64,000 nt of DNA from Vicinamibacterales bacterium (GTDB lineage Bacteria; Acidobacteriota; Vicinamibacteria; Vicinamibacterales; Fen-181), in NCBI GenBank assembly GCA_036504215.1, contig DASXVO010000040.1:62001-126000 (forward strand). The letters are read 5' to 3'. Each line of letters starts with the position of its first letter. Positions within the stretch are counted from its first letter, which is position 1. The notes beneath the pieces are model-generated. The model was not told the origin of the DNA and ran no database searches. It saw only the letters and a list, made by a program, of their open reading frames with translations. Shown piece by piece: positions 34,518-43,802 of the stretch. The translations under genes and the position numbers were made by a program.

Positions 34518-35042
34518 ATGGAGCCAGTGTTCGTGCCGATGCAGTGGATGGTCGCCGTGGCGGCGGCCGGCGGAGTGCTGAACGCCGTCGTCTCCCACGA
34601 CGTGCACCTCTGGCCCGCGATGACCACGGACATTCCCGGTGTCCGCATCGCACGGCCCGGACTCCTGCTGTGCGGGGCGGTTGGTGCGCTTCCGGGGGCC
34701 CTGCTCGCGCTGGCCGTGCCCCTCCTCCCCGCCAGCGGGGCGTGGCCCGTTCGGCTTCCCATCCTGCTGGGCGCCGTCGTGAGCTTCGGCTTCATCGCCG
34801 CCAGGTGGCTCACCAACGAAACCGACAAACGACTGCTGAAGGCGGCCTTGTGTACGGCGTGCGAGGCGCCCGCCGCCCTGCCCGACGCCATTCACGCCAT
34901 ACGAGCCGCCCGGCCCCGTGTGGCCTACGAACTCGCGTGCCGGCTGAGGCCGCGAACGCTGCCGCTCGATCGTTTCGTGGAGGCCGTCCCGTGCGGTCCG
35001 CCGAGACGCGACTCGGCGACGATGCCAGGAACACCGTCATGA
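34518..35042 (+). CDS. Small membrane protein of unknown function
   Basis: A 174-residue protein with three to four hydrophobic segments (VPMQWMVAVAAAGGVLNAVV, LLLCGAVGALPGALLALAVP, LPILLGAVVSFGFIAARWL) followed by a hydrophilic C-terminal half with CTACEAP. I do not recognise a family with certainty. ATG 34518 follows a GAAGGCA ribosome site; the in-frame extension upstream runs through the sigma factor promoter and is not real. It is divergent from the sigma factor gene. Confidence 0.65.
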   Translation: MEPVFVPMQWMVAVAAAGGVLNAVVSHDVHLWPAMTTDIPGVRIARPGLLLCGAVGALPGALLALAVPLLPASGAWPVRLPILLGAVVSFGFIAARWLTNETDKRLLKAALCTACEAPAALPDAIHAIRAARPRVAYELACRLRPRTLPLDRFVEAVPCGPPRRDSATMPGTPS

Positions 35043-35088
35043 AGCGGTAGAAACTCCGCCCCCGAACCTTCGCGATGAAGAAACACCC

Positions 35089-35694
35089 TCAGGGGCGCGG
35101 CGTCCTGACCATGCACCACACGTGTGGCGCGGTCCCCGCTCGAATCTCACTTCGGACCGAGAAGCCCAGGCGCGCGTAGAAGGAAACGGACCGGGCCTCC
35201 GATGTCTCGAGATAGGCGAGCACCTTCTCGCTGTCGCACACGTCGAGGCCAGGTTCGAGAACGGCGCGCCCTCGCCCTTGGCCCTGCGCGTGGATCTCGG
35301 TGCCGACGGCGGCCAGGTGCCAATGCTGCTCGATCGGCCGGTGCTCGTGCAGCGCACGCTCCAAGGTGATTCTGCGCCGCTCGGCTCCGCCGGCCATCGA
35401 GACGAGCACGCGCAGCCAGCGTTCGGCCGGGCCCTGCAGTTCGGCGGTGGCCCCGGGCGGAAACCACACGCCAACGGCGGTCCTGTCAGCCAGGCACCAG
35501 ACGCGGCCCCGGTCGAACCCGGCGTTCAACGCCGCCACAAACCACAGGTGTGACGCGACGGCCCGCACATACCGATTCGGGAACAACCACGTCTGGGCCG
35601 GCTCGTTCCCGAACGCGCGTCTCAACACTCGTGCGAGAACCGCACGGTCTGATGGCTTGGCCCGGACGACTGACAGTTCGCCACTCGTCTTCAT
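35089..35694 (-). CDS. GNAT-family N-acetyltransferase
   Basis: A 201-residue acetyltransferase. The acetyl-CoA site is present as LAAVGTEIHAQGQGRGRAVL, with the Q/RxxGxG/A pattern QGQGRGRA, followed by YLETSEARSVSFYARLGF, the typical end of the fold. It resembles the group that includes puromycin N-acetyltransferase-like and other small-molecule acetyltransferases. The substrate is unknown and no operon partner is adjacent. Confidence 0.88.
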   Translation of the reverse strand: MKTSGELSVVRAKPSDRAVLARVLRRAFGNEPAQTWLFPNRYVRAVASHLWFVAALNAGFDRGRVWCLADRTAVGVWFPPGATAELQGPAERWLRVLVSMAGGAERRRITLERALHEHRPIEQHWHLAAVGTEIHAQGQGRGRAVLEPGLDVCDSEKVLAYLETSEARSVSFYARLGFSVRSEIRAGTAPHVWCMVRTPRP

Positions 35695-35873
35695 TGCGTC
35701 CCCAGCGCAGCGCGCGCGACGTCACGTCGCCCGACACACAAAGAGCCCTGTTGCAGCGGAGGGATTGTGCCACACCCTTGGACGGGGAGCGCGACACGAG
35801 ACGGCTGCGGCCGGCTCGCGTGGGTGCAACAATCGTCGACCGCCGGCAAATTACCGGCCAGGAGGCTCGCGGT

Positions 35874-36749
35874 ATGCGGAGTGTGATGTCGCTGGCGTGC
35901 GCGGTTGCCATGGCCGCTGTCGTAACAGGCCAGGGGCGGGAAGACGGGCTGGTGTCGCTCGCAGACGCCGAACGGGCCTTCGCGAAGCTCAGCGTCCGGA
36001 CGAGCCAGCGCGAGGCCTTTCTCGCCAACTTCGCCGACGAAGGAGTCTGGTTCGATCCCGGCCCCTCCAACACGAAGGCCGCGCTGGCGAAATCCGCCGC
36101 GCCGACCTCGGCGCGAAAGCGGAGCCTCGACTGGGAACCTGTGACGGGCGACATCGCGCTCTCGAGTGAACTCGGGTACACGACCGGGCCCTACACGCTC
36201 ACCGAAGACGGGAAGACGATCGCCGAGGGATGGTTCTTCTCCGTCTGGCGGAGGCCGTCCGGCGGGCAGTGGAAGGTCGTGGCCGACTTCGGGATTCCTG
36301 TCGCGTCGGGCAGCACGCTCCGGCCGCGCGAGTTCAAGGCGGCCGAAGTGCACGGCGTGCGCCCGGCTGGCCTGGTGGGGGAGGACGCCGCGAAGACCGA
36401 GATCGAAACGGCCGAACGGGAGTTCGCCGAGCGGGCAGGCCGCGACGGCCTGCAGGCGGCCTGCCGAGACAGAGGCACCGACGATCTCCGCCTCTACCGA
36501 CCGAACGACGCGCCGCTCGTCGGGCGCCTCGCGGCCGCGGCGTCGATGCCGTCCCTGCCGACGCGTCTTCAGTGGCAGCCGTCGCACGTCTCGGTCTCGA
36601 CGGCGGGAGACCTCGCCTACTCCTACGGCGCGTACGCGATCGGCAGTGACTCCGGCGGCACTGCCACGAAGGGGTTCTACCTTCACGTCTGGAAGCGACG
36701 GCCCGAAGGCTGGCGGCTGGCCGTGGACGTGACCAACGTGGAGCGCTAG
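35874..36749 (+). CDS. Secreted protein with two SnoaL/DUF4440-like domains
   Basis: A 291-residue protein with an N-terminal signal peptide (MRSVMSLACAVAMAAVVTG). Two repeats of the NTF2-like fold follow: each starts with an AERAFAKLS/AEREFAERAG helix and continues with a tryptophan-rich sheet (LGYTTGPYTLTEDGKTIAEG, and LAYSYGAYAIGSDSGG), ending in GWRLAVDV. Such domains bind small hydrophobic ligands, or act as enzymes in a few cases; no catalytic residues can be named. ATG 35874 has a CAGGAGG ribosome site. It lies alone between a GNAT gene and a hydrolase. Confidence 0.85.
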   Translation: MRSVMSLACAVAMAAVVTGQGREDGLVSLADAERAFAKLSVRTSQREAFLANFADEGVWFDPGPSNTKAALAKSAAPTSARKRSLDWEPVTGDIALSSELGYTTGPYTLTEDGKTIAEGWFFSVWRRPSGGQWKVVADFGIPVASGSTLRPREFKAAEVHGVRPAGLVGEDAAKTEIETAEREFAERAGRDGLQAACRDRGTDDLRLYRPNDAPLVGRLAAAASMPSLPTRLQWQPSHVSVSTAGDLAYSYGAYAIGSDSGGTATKGFYLHVWKRRPEGWRLAVDVTNVER

Positions 36750-36865
36750 CCGCACCGAGTGACACGCCGCTCGTTCCGTGCCCGCGAACCCGGACCCGAA
36801 CAGCGCGGCGGCGACCGTCCTCCTGGATCTCGTAGTAATGTAGGGTCTACTCCAGGAGGTCAGCC

Positions 36866-38854
36866 GTGTCCTATCCTCGCGCCTCGTTCGCCCGATTCTT
36901 TGGCCCGGTCCTCGCCGTCCTGCTGGCCGGCGCGATGCCGCTGGCACAGAGTGGGCCGCAGCGGCCCGCCACGTATCCCGGCCTGCCGGGCGAGACGCCG
37001 GAGAAGCTCCAGCTTCTGACCGCCGGCTTCGACTACGCCAGGCGCGACGTGATGATCCCGATGCGCGACGGCGTGAAGCTGCACACGGTCATCCTCGTGC
37101 CGAACGGGGCGAAAGGGGCGCCCATCCTTCTCACCCGAACGCCCTACGATGCGACGGCACTGACGAGCCACGCCGACAGCGCTCACCTGGGCACGATTCT
37201 CTCCGGCTACGACAACGCGACCGACGTGATCGTCGAGGGCGGGTACATCCGTGCCGTCCAGGACGTTCGCGGCAAGTACGGGTCCGAGGGCGACTACGTG
37301 ATGAACCGCCCGCTGCACGGTCCGCAGAATCCGACGCCGGTCGATCACGCCACCGACACGTTCGACACGATCGACTGGCTCGTGAAGAACGTGCCCGAGA
37401 CCAACGGCAAGGTGGGCATCCTGGGCATCTCGTACGACGGATTCCTGCCGCTGATGGCGCTCGTCAACCCGCACCCGGCGCTCAAGGTGGCCGTGCCGAT
37501 GAACCCGATGGTCGACGGCTGGATGGGAGACGACTGGTTCCACAACGGTGCGTTCCGCCAGCAGAACATGCCGTACATCTACACGCAGGAGGCGACGCGC
37601 AGGTCAGAGGTGAAGTGGTGGACCAGCCACTTCGACGACTACGACACGTACATGCAGGCCGGATCGGCGGGCGAACTGGGGCGGCGGCGCGGCCTGGAAC
37701 AGGTCGGCTTCTGGCGCAAGCTGCTCGAGCACCCGGCCTACGACGCGTTCTGGCGCGACCAGGCCATGGACAAGATCCTCGCCGCGCTCCCGCTGAACGT
37801 CCCCGTCATGCTCGTGCACAGCCTGTGGGATCAGGAGGACATCTACGGCGCGATCGCGGTGTACAAGGCGATCGAGCCGAAGGACACGAACAACGACAAG
37901 GTGTTCCTGGTCATGGGCCCGTGGTTCCACGCGCAGGAGATCGGCGATGGGAGCGCGCTCGGAGCGATCAGGTTCGGCGCCGACACGGCGCTCGCGTTTC
38001 GACAGCAGACGCTGGCTCCCTTTCTGGCGCAGTACCTGAAGGACGGCGCACCGAAGGCGGACGTCGCGCCGGTCACCGCGTTCGAGACCGGCACCAACAC
38101 CTGGCGCCGCCTGCCAGCGTGGCCGGCGGGCTGCTCGAACGGGTGCGGGATCGAGTCGAAGCCGCTGTACCTCGGAGCCGGCCTCACGGCCGCGTTCGCG
38201 GCGCCGAAGCCCGGGGATGCGCCGTTCGACGAGTACGTATCCGACCCGGCCAAGCCCGTGCCGTATCGCGCACGCCCGGTGCCGCCGAGCAGCGGCGCGG
38301 CCTGGTCGGAGTGGCTCGTCGGCGACCAGCGCGAAGCGTCGGGGCGTCCCGACGTGCTCGCGTTCGTCTCGGAGACGCTGACGGCACCCGTGAAGATCAG
38401 CGGGCAGCCGGTTGCCAACCTCGTCGCCGCGACGAGCGGCACCGATTCGGACTGGGTCGTGAAGGTGATCGACCTCTATCCCGACGAGGTGGCCGGCCAG
38501 CCGGCGATGGGCGGGTACCAGTTGATGGTGTCGGCCGACATCTTCCGCGGCCGATACCGCGAGAGCTTCGACACGCCCCGGGCCATCGCCGCCGACACGC
38601 CGCTCGTGTACCGGTTCGCGCTGCCGACGGCGAACCACGTCTTCCGGCCCGGCCACCGGATCATGGTTCAAGTGCAGTCCAGCTGGTTCCCGCTGTACGA
38701 CCGAAATCCCCAGACCTTCGTCCCGAGCATCTTCTGGGCGAAGCCGGCCGACTACCGGAAGGCGACACAACGGATCTACCACGCGCCGGGCCAGGCCAGC
38801 TTCGTGGAACTGCCGGTCGTCGTCACCCACCTCCCTTTCGCAACACGTAACTGA
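36866..38854 (+). CDS. Secreted CocE/NonD-family hydrolase (Xaa-Pro peptidase-like)
   Basis: A 662-residue hydrolase with a signal peptide. The N-terminal alpha/beta-hydrolase domain has the nucleophile motif GISYDG (Ser189), VMIPMRDGVKLHT near the start and a later Asp/His pair region (VMLVHSLWDQ; GPWFHA with the likely catalytic His). The C-terminal jelly-roll (PepX_C) contains YRESF and FRPGHRIMVQVQSSWFPLYD. Relatives are alpha-amino-acid ester hydrolases and glutaryl-7-ACA acylases. The start is GTG 36866, with a CCAGGAGG ribosome site. The natural substrate is unknown. Confidence 0.92.
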   Translation: MSYPRASFARFFGPVLAVLLAGAMPLAQSGPQRPATYPGLPGETPEKLQLLTAGFDYARRDVMIPMRDGVKLHTVILVPNGAKGAPILLTRTPYDATALTSHADSAHLGTILSGYDNATDVIVEGGYIRAVQDVRGKYGSEGDYVMNRPLHGPQNPTPVDHATDTFDTIDWLVKNVPETNGKVGILGISYDGFLPLMALVNPHPALKVAVPMNPMVDGWMGDDWFHNGAFRQQNMPYIYTQEATRRSEVKWWTSHFDDYDTYMQAGSAGELGRRRGLEQVGFWRKLLEHPAYDAFWRDQAMDKILAALPLNVPVMLVHSLWDQEDIYGAIAVYKAIEPKDTNNDKVFLVMGPWFHAQEIGDGSALGAIRFGADTALAFRQQTLAPFLAQYLKDGAPKADVAPVTAFETGTNTWRRLPAWPAGCSNGCGIESKPLYLGAGLTAAFAAPKPGDAPFDEYVSDPAKPVPYRARPVPPSSGAAWSEWLVGDQREASGRPDVLAFVSETLTAPVKISGQPVANLVAATSGTDSDWVVKVIDLYPDEVAGQPAMGGYQLMVSADIFRGRYRESFDTPRAIAADTPLVYRFALPTANHVFRPGHRIMVQVQSSWFPLYDRNPQTFVPSIFWAKPADYRKATQRIYHAPGQASFVELPVVVTHLPFATRN

Positions 38855-39036
38855 TGCACGGGCACGTTGCCGCCCGAGATGGCGCACCGAAGAAACTGCC
38901 TGCATTGGCGGTCAGTCGCGCCACCAGCACCCCGGCTTCCCGCTGGAATGGAATTTGCCCCGGTTCGCCCTTGGACCGGTGTTAGAACGCGCCCGCAACC
39001 TGCGGGACGAGCGCCGGGCCCCACTCTGGCAAACTA

Positions 39037-40314
39037 ATGAGCAGCGCCGGTCCGTCTCCGGACGTACGCATGCGACTGGCGGTCCTGCTGGCGCTGGCGG
39101 TCCTTCCAGGCATTGTGCCGATCGTGTGGTGGTCCGACGGGATGCTGGTTCGCTGTCTCGCGACATTCGGCCTGGTCGCCCTGCCAACGGTTGTGGTCGT
39201 GTTCCGGCAGAGCGAACGGCTGTTCGTGCGAGAGTGGCAGCGGGCGCACGACGCGACGGACCGGCGCGTGGAGGAACGGGCGGAGGAGGCGCTCCGGACG
39301 CTGTCGCGCGTGATCGAGCAGACGGACGACAGCGTCTTCGTGACCGACCGGGACGGCGTCATCCAGTACGTGAACCCATCCTTCGAGCGGCTGACTGGAT
39401 ACTCGCGACAGGAAGCCATCGGTGCCACGCCGCGGCTCTTCAAGTCCGATGCGCACGAGGCCCGGTTCTTCGTCGATCTGTGGCAACGGCTCCTCGCCGG
39501 CTCCACGGTGCGAGAGGTCTTCACCAACAGGAGGAAGGACGGTCGCCTCTATTACGAGGACCAGACTGTATCGCCAGTTCGCGATGCGGCCGGCCGGATC
39601 ACGCAGTTCGTTTCGACCGGACGCGACATCACCGAACGCAAGCGGACCGACGCCGCGCTCCGCCGGCTGAACAACAGTCTCGAGCACGAAGCCAGCCGAA
39701 TAGCGGGCGCCCTGCACGACGAGGCCGGCCAGTTCCTGACCGTTGCGCACATCACGCTGGCGGACGTGGCCCGGACGCTGCCCCCGGCCGCCCGCGAACG
39801 GCTCCAGGAGGTGCGTCAGAATCTCGAGCAGATCGAAGACCAGCTCCGTCGGCTCTCACACGAGTTGCGGCCTCGGATATTGGACGACCTCGGCCTCGTC
39901 GAAGCGCTGAGATTCCTCGCCGAGGGCGTGAGCGGACGAACGGGCATCCCGATCACCGTGGAGGCCTCCGTCAACGGCCCGTGTCCTTCGCCAGTCGCCA
40001 CCGCAATCTACAGGATGGTGCAGGAGGCGCTGAACAACATCACCAGGCACGCACGGGCGACGAGGGGATCGGTCGTGCTGAAGCAGGAGGGAGAGAAGAT
40101 CGCCTGTTCGGTCGATGACGACGGCGTGGGCTTCGACGCCGTGGGCCACGGCTCGAACGGTCACCCGGGCCTGGGACTGCTCGGCATTCAGGGCCGTCTC
40201 GAGGCGCTTGGCGCGCAGTTGACGATCCGTTCCGCTCCCGGGGCCGGGACCGAGTTGCTCACGACGATTCAACTGGAGAGATCCGATGCCGCTCCGAATT
40301 CTCCTGGCGGATGA
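39037..40314 (+). CDS. PAS-domain sensor histidine kinase (NarX/DesK-type)
   Basis: A 425-residue kinase with two N-terminal membrane helices (~12-57), a PAS domain with PAC motif (~85-200; SVFVTDRDGVIQYVNPSFER, STGRDITERK), a HisKA_3 dimerisation domain with the phosphoacceptor His227 in ALHDEAGQFL, and an HATPase domain (N-box EALNNITRHA, DDDGVGFD, GLGLLGIQGRL). This type pairs with LuxR-class regulators; the next gene, which overlaps it by 29 bp, is exactly that. The signal is not predictable, though a cytoplasmic PAS suggests an internal cue. Confidence 0.93.
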   Translation: MSSAGPSPDVRMRLAVLLALAVLPGIVPIVWWSDGMLVRCLATFGLVALPTVVVVFRQSERLFVREWQRAHDATDRRVEERAEEALRTLSRVIEQTDDSVFVTDRDGVIQYVNPSFERLTGYSRQEAIGATPRLFKSDAHEARFFVDLWQRLLAGSTVREVFTNRRKDGRLYYEDQTVSPVRDAAGRITQFVSTGRDITERKRTDAALRRLNNSLEHEASRIAGALHDEAGQFLTVAHITLADVARTLPPAARERLQEVRQNLEQIEDQLRRLSHELRPRILDDLGLVEALRFLAEGVSGRTGIPITVEASVNGPCPSPVATAIYRMVQEALNNITRHARATRGSVVLKQEGEKIACSVDDDGVGFDAVGHGSNGHPGLGLLGIQGRLEALGAQLTIRSAPGAGTELLTTIQLERSDAAPNSPGG

Positions 40315-40918
40315 TCACCGAATCGTTCGCCAGGGCCTGAGAGCCTTGCTGGAGCGGGAAGGGTTCGCTGTGGTCGGGGAGGCAGCGGACGGGCAGGAGG
40401 CGGTGCGTCTCGCAGACGCGCTCGACCCCGACGTCTCGGTGCTCGATCTGGTGATGCCCCTGCTCAACGGCCTCGATGCGAGCCGCGAGGTCGTGAGGAA
40501 CCGCGCAGAATCGCGCATCATCCTGCTCACGATGCACGCCGAAGAGCATCAGGTCGTGGCCGCGCTCCGCGCCGGGGTTCGGGGCTACGTGCTGAAGTCG
40601 CAGGCGGCGGAAGACCTGGTTCAGGCGATCAAGGAAGTGGCCCTGGGCGAGATCTACCTGAGCCCGAAGGTCTCACGTGTCTTCATCGAAGGGTACCTGG
40701 CCCGTTCCGAAGAGCCGCCGGAGCCGCTGGCGCCACGCGAACGTCAGGTGCTGCAGCTCATCGCCGAGGGCAACACGTCGAAAGAGGTCGCGGGCCTGCT
40801 TGGCGTGAGCGTCAAGACCGCGGAGTCCTACCGCACGCGGATCATGGAGAAGCTCGACATCCACGAGACGGCCGGGCTGGTCCGATACGCAATCCGTCGC
40901 GGCCTCATTCAGCCGTAG
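40286..40918 (+). CDS. NarL/FixJ-type response regulator
   Basis: A 210-residue regulator with a receiver domain (acidic pair Asp9-Asp10, phosphoacceptor Asp54 in SVLDLVMP, and the switch Lys in YVLKSQA) and a C-terminal LuxR HTH (LAPRERQVLQLIAEGNTSKE, VAGLLGVSVKTAESYRTRIM). Its start overlaps the kinase gene, so the two make one two-component system. The target genes are not apparent, but the degenerate receiver just downstream is a partial paralogue of this protein. Confidence 0.93.
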   Translation: MPLRILLADDHRIVRQGLRALLEREGFAVVGEAADGQEAVRLADALDPDVSVLDLVMPLLNGLDASREVVRNRAESRIILLTMHAEEHQVVAALRAGVRGYVLKSQAAEDLVQAIKEVALGEIYLSPKVSRVFIEGYLARSEEPPEPLAPRERQVLQLIAEGNTSKEVAGLLGVSVKTAESYRTRIMEKLDIHETAGLVRYAIRRGLIQP

Positions 40919-41050
40919 CAGGCCGGCATTCCCGCCGGTCCTGTTGGTCCTCCCCCTCCGGGAAACCCCTCCCGCTCTCCCCGGTGTTCACCGACTTGGC
41001 GCTGGCTTCCCCGCAGCCTATTCTCGACCGACGCGCACAAGGAGCACGAC

Positions 41051-41530
41051 ATGCCGCTCAGGATTCTCCTGGCTGCCGAGTTCGGACCGGTGCGGCGGAG
41101 CCTGGAGACACTCCTCGAGCAGAACGAGGTCGATGTCGTGGGCCAGGCGGCGGACGGTCCGGGCATCGTCGCATTGGCCCGGGTGCTTCGACCCGACGTC
41201 GCCATCCTGGACCTCTGCCTCAGCAGGGAAGAGACGCTCACGCTGGCGGACGACATCCGCGGAACGTCCGGGGCCACGCGGGTGATCCTCGTGCAGGGCG
41301 ATCCGTTCGATGGCGACGTCCATGCCGTCTTCGGTGCCGGCATTTCAGGGGTCGTACTCAGAGCCAAGGTCGCCGACGACCTGGTGCGGGCGATCCGCGA
41401 CGTCGGACGCGGAGAGTACTTCCTCAGCCCGTGCGCATCTCGCGCCCTCGTGCAGGCCCATCTGAAGCCGAGGCTGGCCGCCGCGCCACCCTGCGGACGC
41501 GGGTCGCGGCCCCATGGGATTACGAACTGA
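41051..41530 (+). CDS. Degenerate receiver-domain protein (no output domain)
   Basis: A 159-residue protein consisting of one receiver-like domain and an unstructured tail. It starts with the same MPLRILLA as the upstream regulator and aligns with it, keeping Asp54 (AILDLCLS). However, the acidic pair that binds Mg2+ is replaced by Ala-Glu (LLAAEFG), and the switch Lys position reads VVLRAKV. The HTH is missing. It is probably a duplicated and decayed copy acting as a phosphate-independent partner or sink. It lies 132 bp after the regulator and 41 bp before the sigma-54 activator. An ATG with an AAGGAG ribosome site supports expression. Confidence 0.75.
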   Translation: MPLRILLAAEFGPVRRSLETLLEQNEVDVVGQAADGPGIVALARVLRPDVAILDLCLSREETLTLADDIRGTSGATRVILVQGDPFDGDVHAVFGAGISGVVLRAKVADDLVRAIRDVGRGEYFLSPCASRALVQAHLKPRLAAAPPCGRGSRPHGITN

Positions 41531-41571
41531 CGATCGAAGCTCATCGAACAGCGTCGGGAGGCGCCGGCGTC

Positions 41572-42945
41572 ATGGCCCACGGTGGTTCAATCCTGGTTGT
41601 CGACGACGAAGAGCCGATGGTACGCATGCTGGGTCTCGCACTGCGCGAGGAAGGGCACGACGTGGTCGAGACCACGAGCCCGCGACACGCGAAACGGCTG
41701 CTGCTCGAGCGCCAGTTCGACGTTTTCGTCGTGGACAACATCATGCCCGAGTTCACAGGCCTCGACCTGATCAAGGACCTGGTCCAATCGGTGCCGGACG
41801 CGGAGCGCCCGCAGATTCTCCTGATGACCGGCCAGCCGACCATCGAAGGCGCGATCGACGCCGTGAAATCAGGGGTGCTCGACTACCTGCAGAAGCCGTT
41901 CGACATCGAACACCTGCTCGCGATGGCCGCGCACGCGCTGGAGGTTCGGGAGATGCGCGCGCAGAATCGCCTGCTGCTGGCCGAGCGCGACGAGGAGTTC
42001 GACAACTACGGGATGGTCGGCCGGAGCCGCGCGATTCGGGAGGTGCTGGCCTGCGTGCGGATGGTGGCGGCCTCGAAGAGCACGGTCCTCATCACCGGCG
42101 AGACCGGCACCGGCAAGGAGTGCGTGGCACGCGCCATCCACGCGCAGAGCCTGCAGCGAGTCCGCCCGCTCATCAAGGTGAACTGTGCGGCCATCCCCGA
42201 CAACCTGCTCGAGTCGGAGCTGTTCGGCTACGTGCGCGGTGCATTCACCGGGGCGATGACGAGCAAGCGGGGCAAATTCGCGCTCGCCGACCGCAGCTCG
42301 ATCTTCCTCGACGAGATCGGGACGATGAGTCCGCTCCTCCAGCCGAAGATCCTGCGCGTCCTGCAGGAACGCGAGTTCGAGCCTCTCGGGTCGGAGCGAA
42401 GCGAGCAGGTGGATGTCCGCCTGATTGCCGCGACCAATCGTGACCTCACCCGCATGGTGGCCGAAGGCCAGTTTCTCGAGGACCTCTACTACCGGCTGAA
42501 CGTGATTCCGCTGCACATCCCGCCGCTGCGCGAGCGCCCGGAGGACATCCCGATTCTGGTGGAGCACTTCCTTCGGAAACATGCCACGCACGTCGGCAGG
42601 CCGATCGAACGGGTGGAGGACCGGGCGCTGGAGCTGCTCTGCAGGCACAAGTGGCCGGGCAACGTGCGGGAGCTCGAGAACATGGTCGAACGCGCACTCG
42701 TGCTCTCGACGGGCCCGGTTCTGCTCGCCAGCGGCCTCTCGAGCCTTGGCGTCGCGGCGCCGGCACAGGCCCCATCGCTGCCTTCCGCGAGGCTCACGGA
42801 CAACGTCGCCTGGGCGGAACGCGAGACGATTCGGCAGGCGCTCATCGCCACGCACGGGATGAAGAAGCACGCCGCCGACATGGTCGGCATCAGTCCGCGC
42901 GCCCTCACCTACTACCTCGGAAAGCACAAGCTGCTGGACGCCTGA
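41572..42945 (+). CDS. NtrC-type sigma-54-dependent response regulator
   Basis: A 457-residue activator: a receiver (Asp11-Asp12, phosphoacceptor Asp55 in VFVVDNIMPEF, Lys in YLQKPF), a central AAA+ domain with Walker A GETGTGKE, the sigma-54 contact loop GAFTGA, Walker B SIFLDEIG and RLIAATNRDL, then a Fis-like HTH (RQALIATHGMKKHAADMVGI, PRALTYYLGKH). All the elements for sigma-54 activation are intact. ATG 41572 is chosen because it starts the receiver; the upstream frame is not real. Its cognate kinase is not adjacent, unless the PAS kinase at 39037 also serves it. Confidence 0.93.
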   Translation: MAHGGSILVVDDEEPMVRMLGLALREEGHDVVETTSPRHAKRLLLERQFDVFVVDNIMPEFTGLDLIKDLVQSVPDAERPQILLMTGQPTIEGAIDAVKSGVLDYLQKPFDIEHLLAMAAHALEVREMRAQNRLLLAERDEEFDNYGMVGRSRAIREVLACVRMVAASKSTVLITGETGTGKECVARAIHAQSLQRVRPLIKVNCAAIPDNLLESELFGYVRGAFTGAMTSKRGKFALADRSSIFLDEIGTMSPLLQPKILRVLQEREFEPLGSERSEQVDVRLIAATNRDLTRMVAEGQFLEDLYYRLNVIPLHIPPLRERPEDIPILVEHFLRKHATHVGRPIERVEDRALELLCRHKWPGNVRELENMVERALVLSTGPVLLASGLSSLGVAAPAQAPSLPSARLTDNVAWAERETIRQALIATHGMKKHAADMVGISPRALTYYLGKHKLLDA

Positions 42946-43026
42946 GCCCCGGGCGCGTGCCGCGCAGGTTCGGGCGGCCTCCTGGCGATCTGGCGGGAGA
43001 TCGGGCGCGTGGGCGATAATCGGCGC

Positions 43027-43449
43027 ATGGCAGATCTCAGTCGTATCGGTGTGGCCATCGATTCGGAGTTGCTCGCCGACTTCGATACGCTGATTACCAA
43101 GCGCGGCTACGGCAGCCGGTCCGAAGCGTTCCGCGACCTCATTCGCGACGCGCTCATCAACCAGGCCGCAGGCGCCGACGACGCGCCCGTTGTCGGAACG
43201 ATTACGCTCGTCTACGATCATCGCCAGCGCATGTTGAGCGATCGGCTCAACGCGGCGCAGCACGAGTTCCACCACGAGATGCTCTCCACGCTGCACGTGC
43301 ACCTCGATCACGAGCATTGCCTCGAGGTCGTGGTCGTGCGCGGCCGGGCCGGACAGGTCCGTCGTGTCGCGGACACGCTCATCAGCATGAAGGGTGTGAC
43401 GCACGGCCGGCTGACGCTGACCAGTCCGACCCAGAACCTGCCGGGCTGA
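43027..43449 (+). CDS. nikR: Nickel-responsive regulator NikR
   Basis: A 140-residue ribbon-helix-helix repressor. The N-terminal DNA-binding strand-helix-helix is residues 4-45 (LSRIGVAIDSELLADFDTLI, GYGSRSEAFRDLIRDALI) and the ACT-like C-terminal domain carries the square-planar nickel site: His79, His90, His92 and Cys98, offset by +3 from the E. coli His76/His87/His89/Cys95 set. It thus looks able to bind Ni(II). No nickel transporter or urease/hydrogenase gene is in the window, so its targets are elsewhere. The start codon chosen begins MADLSRIGV; an upstream in-frame start adds six residues. Confidence 0.93.
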   Translation: MADLSRIGVAIDSELLADFDTLITKRGYGSRSEAFRDLIRDALINQAAGADDAPVVGTITLVYDHRQRMLSDRLNAAQHEFHHEMLSTLHVHLDHEHCLEVVVVRGRAGQVRRVADTLISMKGVTHGRLTLTSPTQNLPG

Positions 43450-43463
43450 TAGAATCCTTGCAG

Positions 43464-43802
43464 ATGCCTCGACGTCAGTGGGTGATTGTCTATGCCGGTG
43501 GCACCGCGGACGCCACGGTCCTGCGCGACCTTCTCGAAGGCAGCGGCGTGTCGGCCATGCTGGCCGACGAGGTCATGGGGACCATGGCGCCGTTCGTGAT
43601 CGCGGCGGGCAATGCGCCCGCGGTGAAAGTGCTCGTGCCGGAGGACCAACTGGACGATGCCCGGGACGTCGTGGTGGACTTCGCGGTCAGCTCGAAGGCG
43701 ATCGGACGGATCGAGGGAGCACCGTGGCGGTGCCGTCGCTGTGGCGAAGAGAACGAGCCCCAGTTCGACACCTGCTGGAACTGCCAGGCGGAGAAGGCGT
43801 GA
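43464..43802 (+). CDS. DUF2007-type protein with C-terminal zinc ribbon
   Basis: A 112-residue protein: the N-terminal ~70 residues match the ferredoxin-like DUF2007 (putative signal-transducing) domain (WVIVYAGGTADATVLRDLLE, VKVLVPEDQLDDAR), and the end is a zinc ribbon (CRRCGEENEPQFDTCWNC). Members are thought to be regulatory, but no role is established. It lies between nikR and tadA, with its TGA overlapping the GTG of tadA. Confidence 0.8.
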   Translation: MPRRQWVIVYAGGTADATVLRDLLEGSGVSAMLADEVMGTMAPFVIAAGNAPAVKVLVPEDQLDDARDVVVDFAVSSKAIGRIEGAPWRCRRCGEENEPQFDTCWNCQAEKA

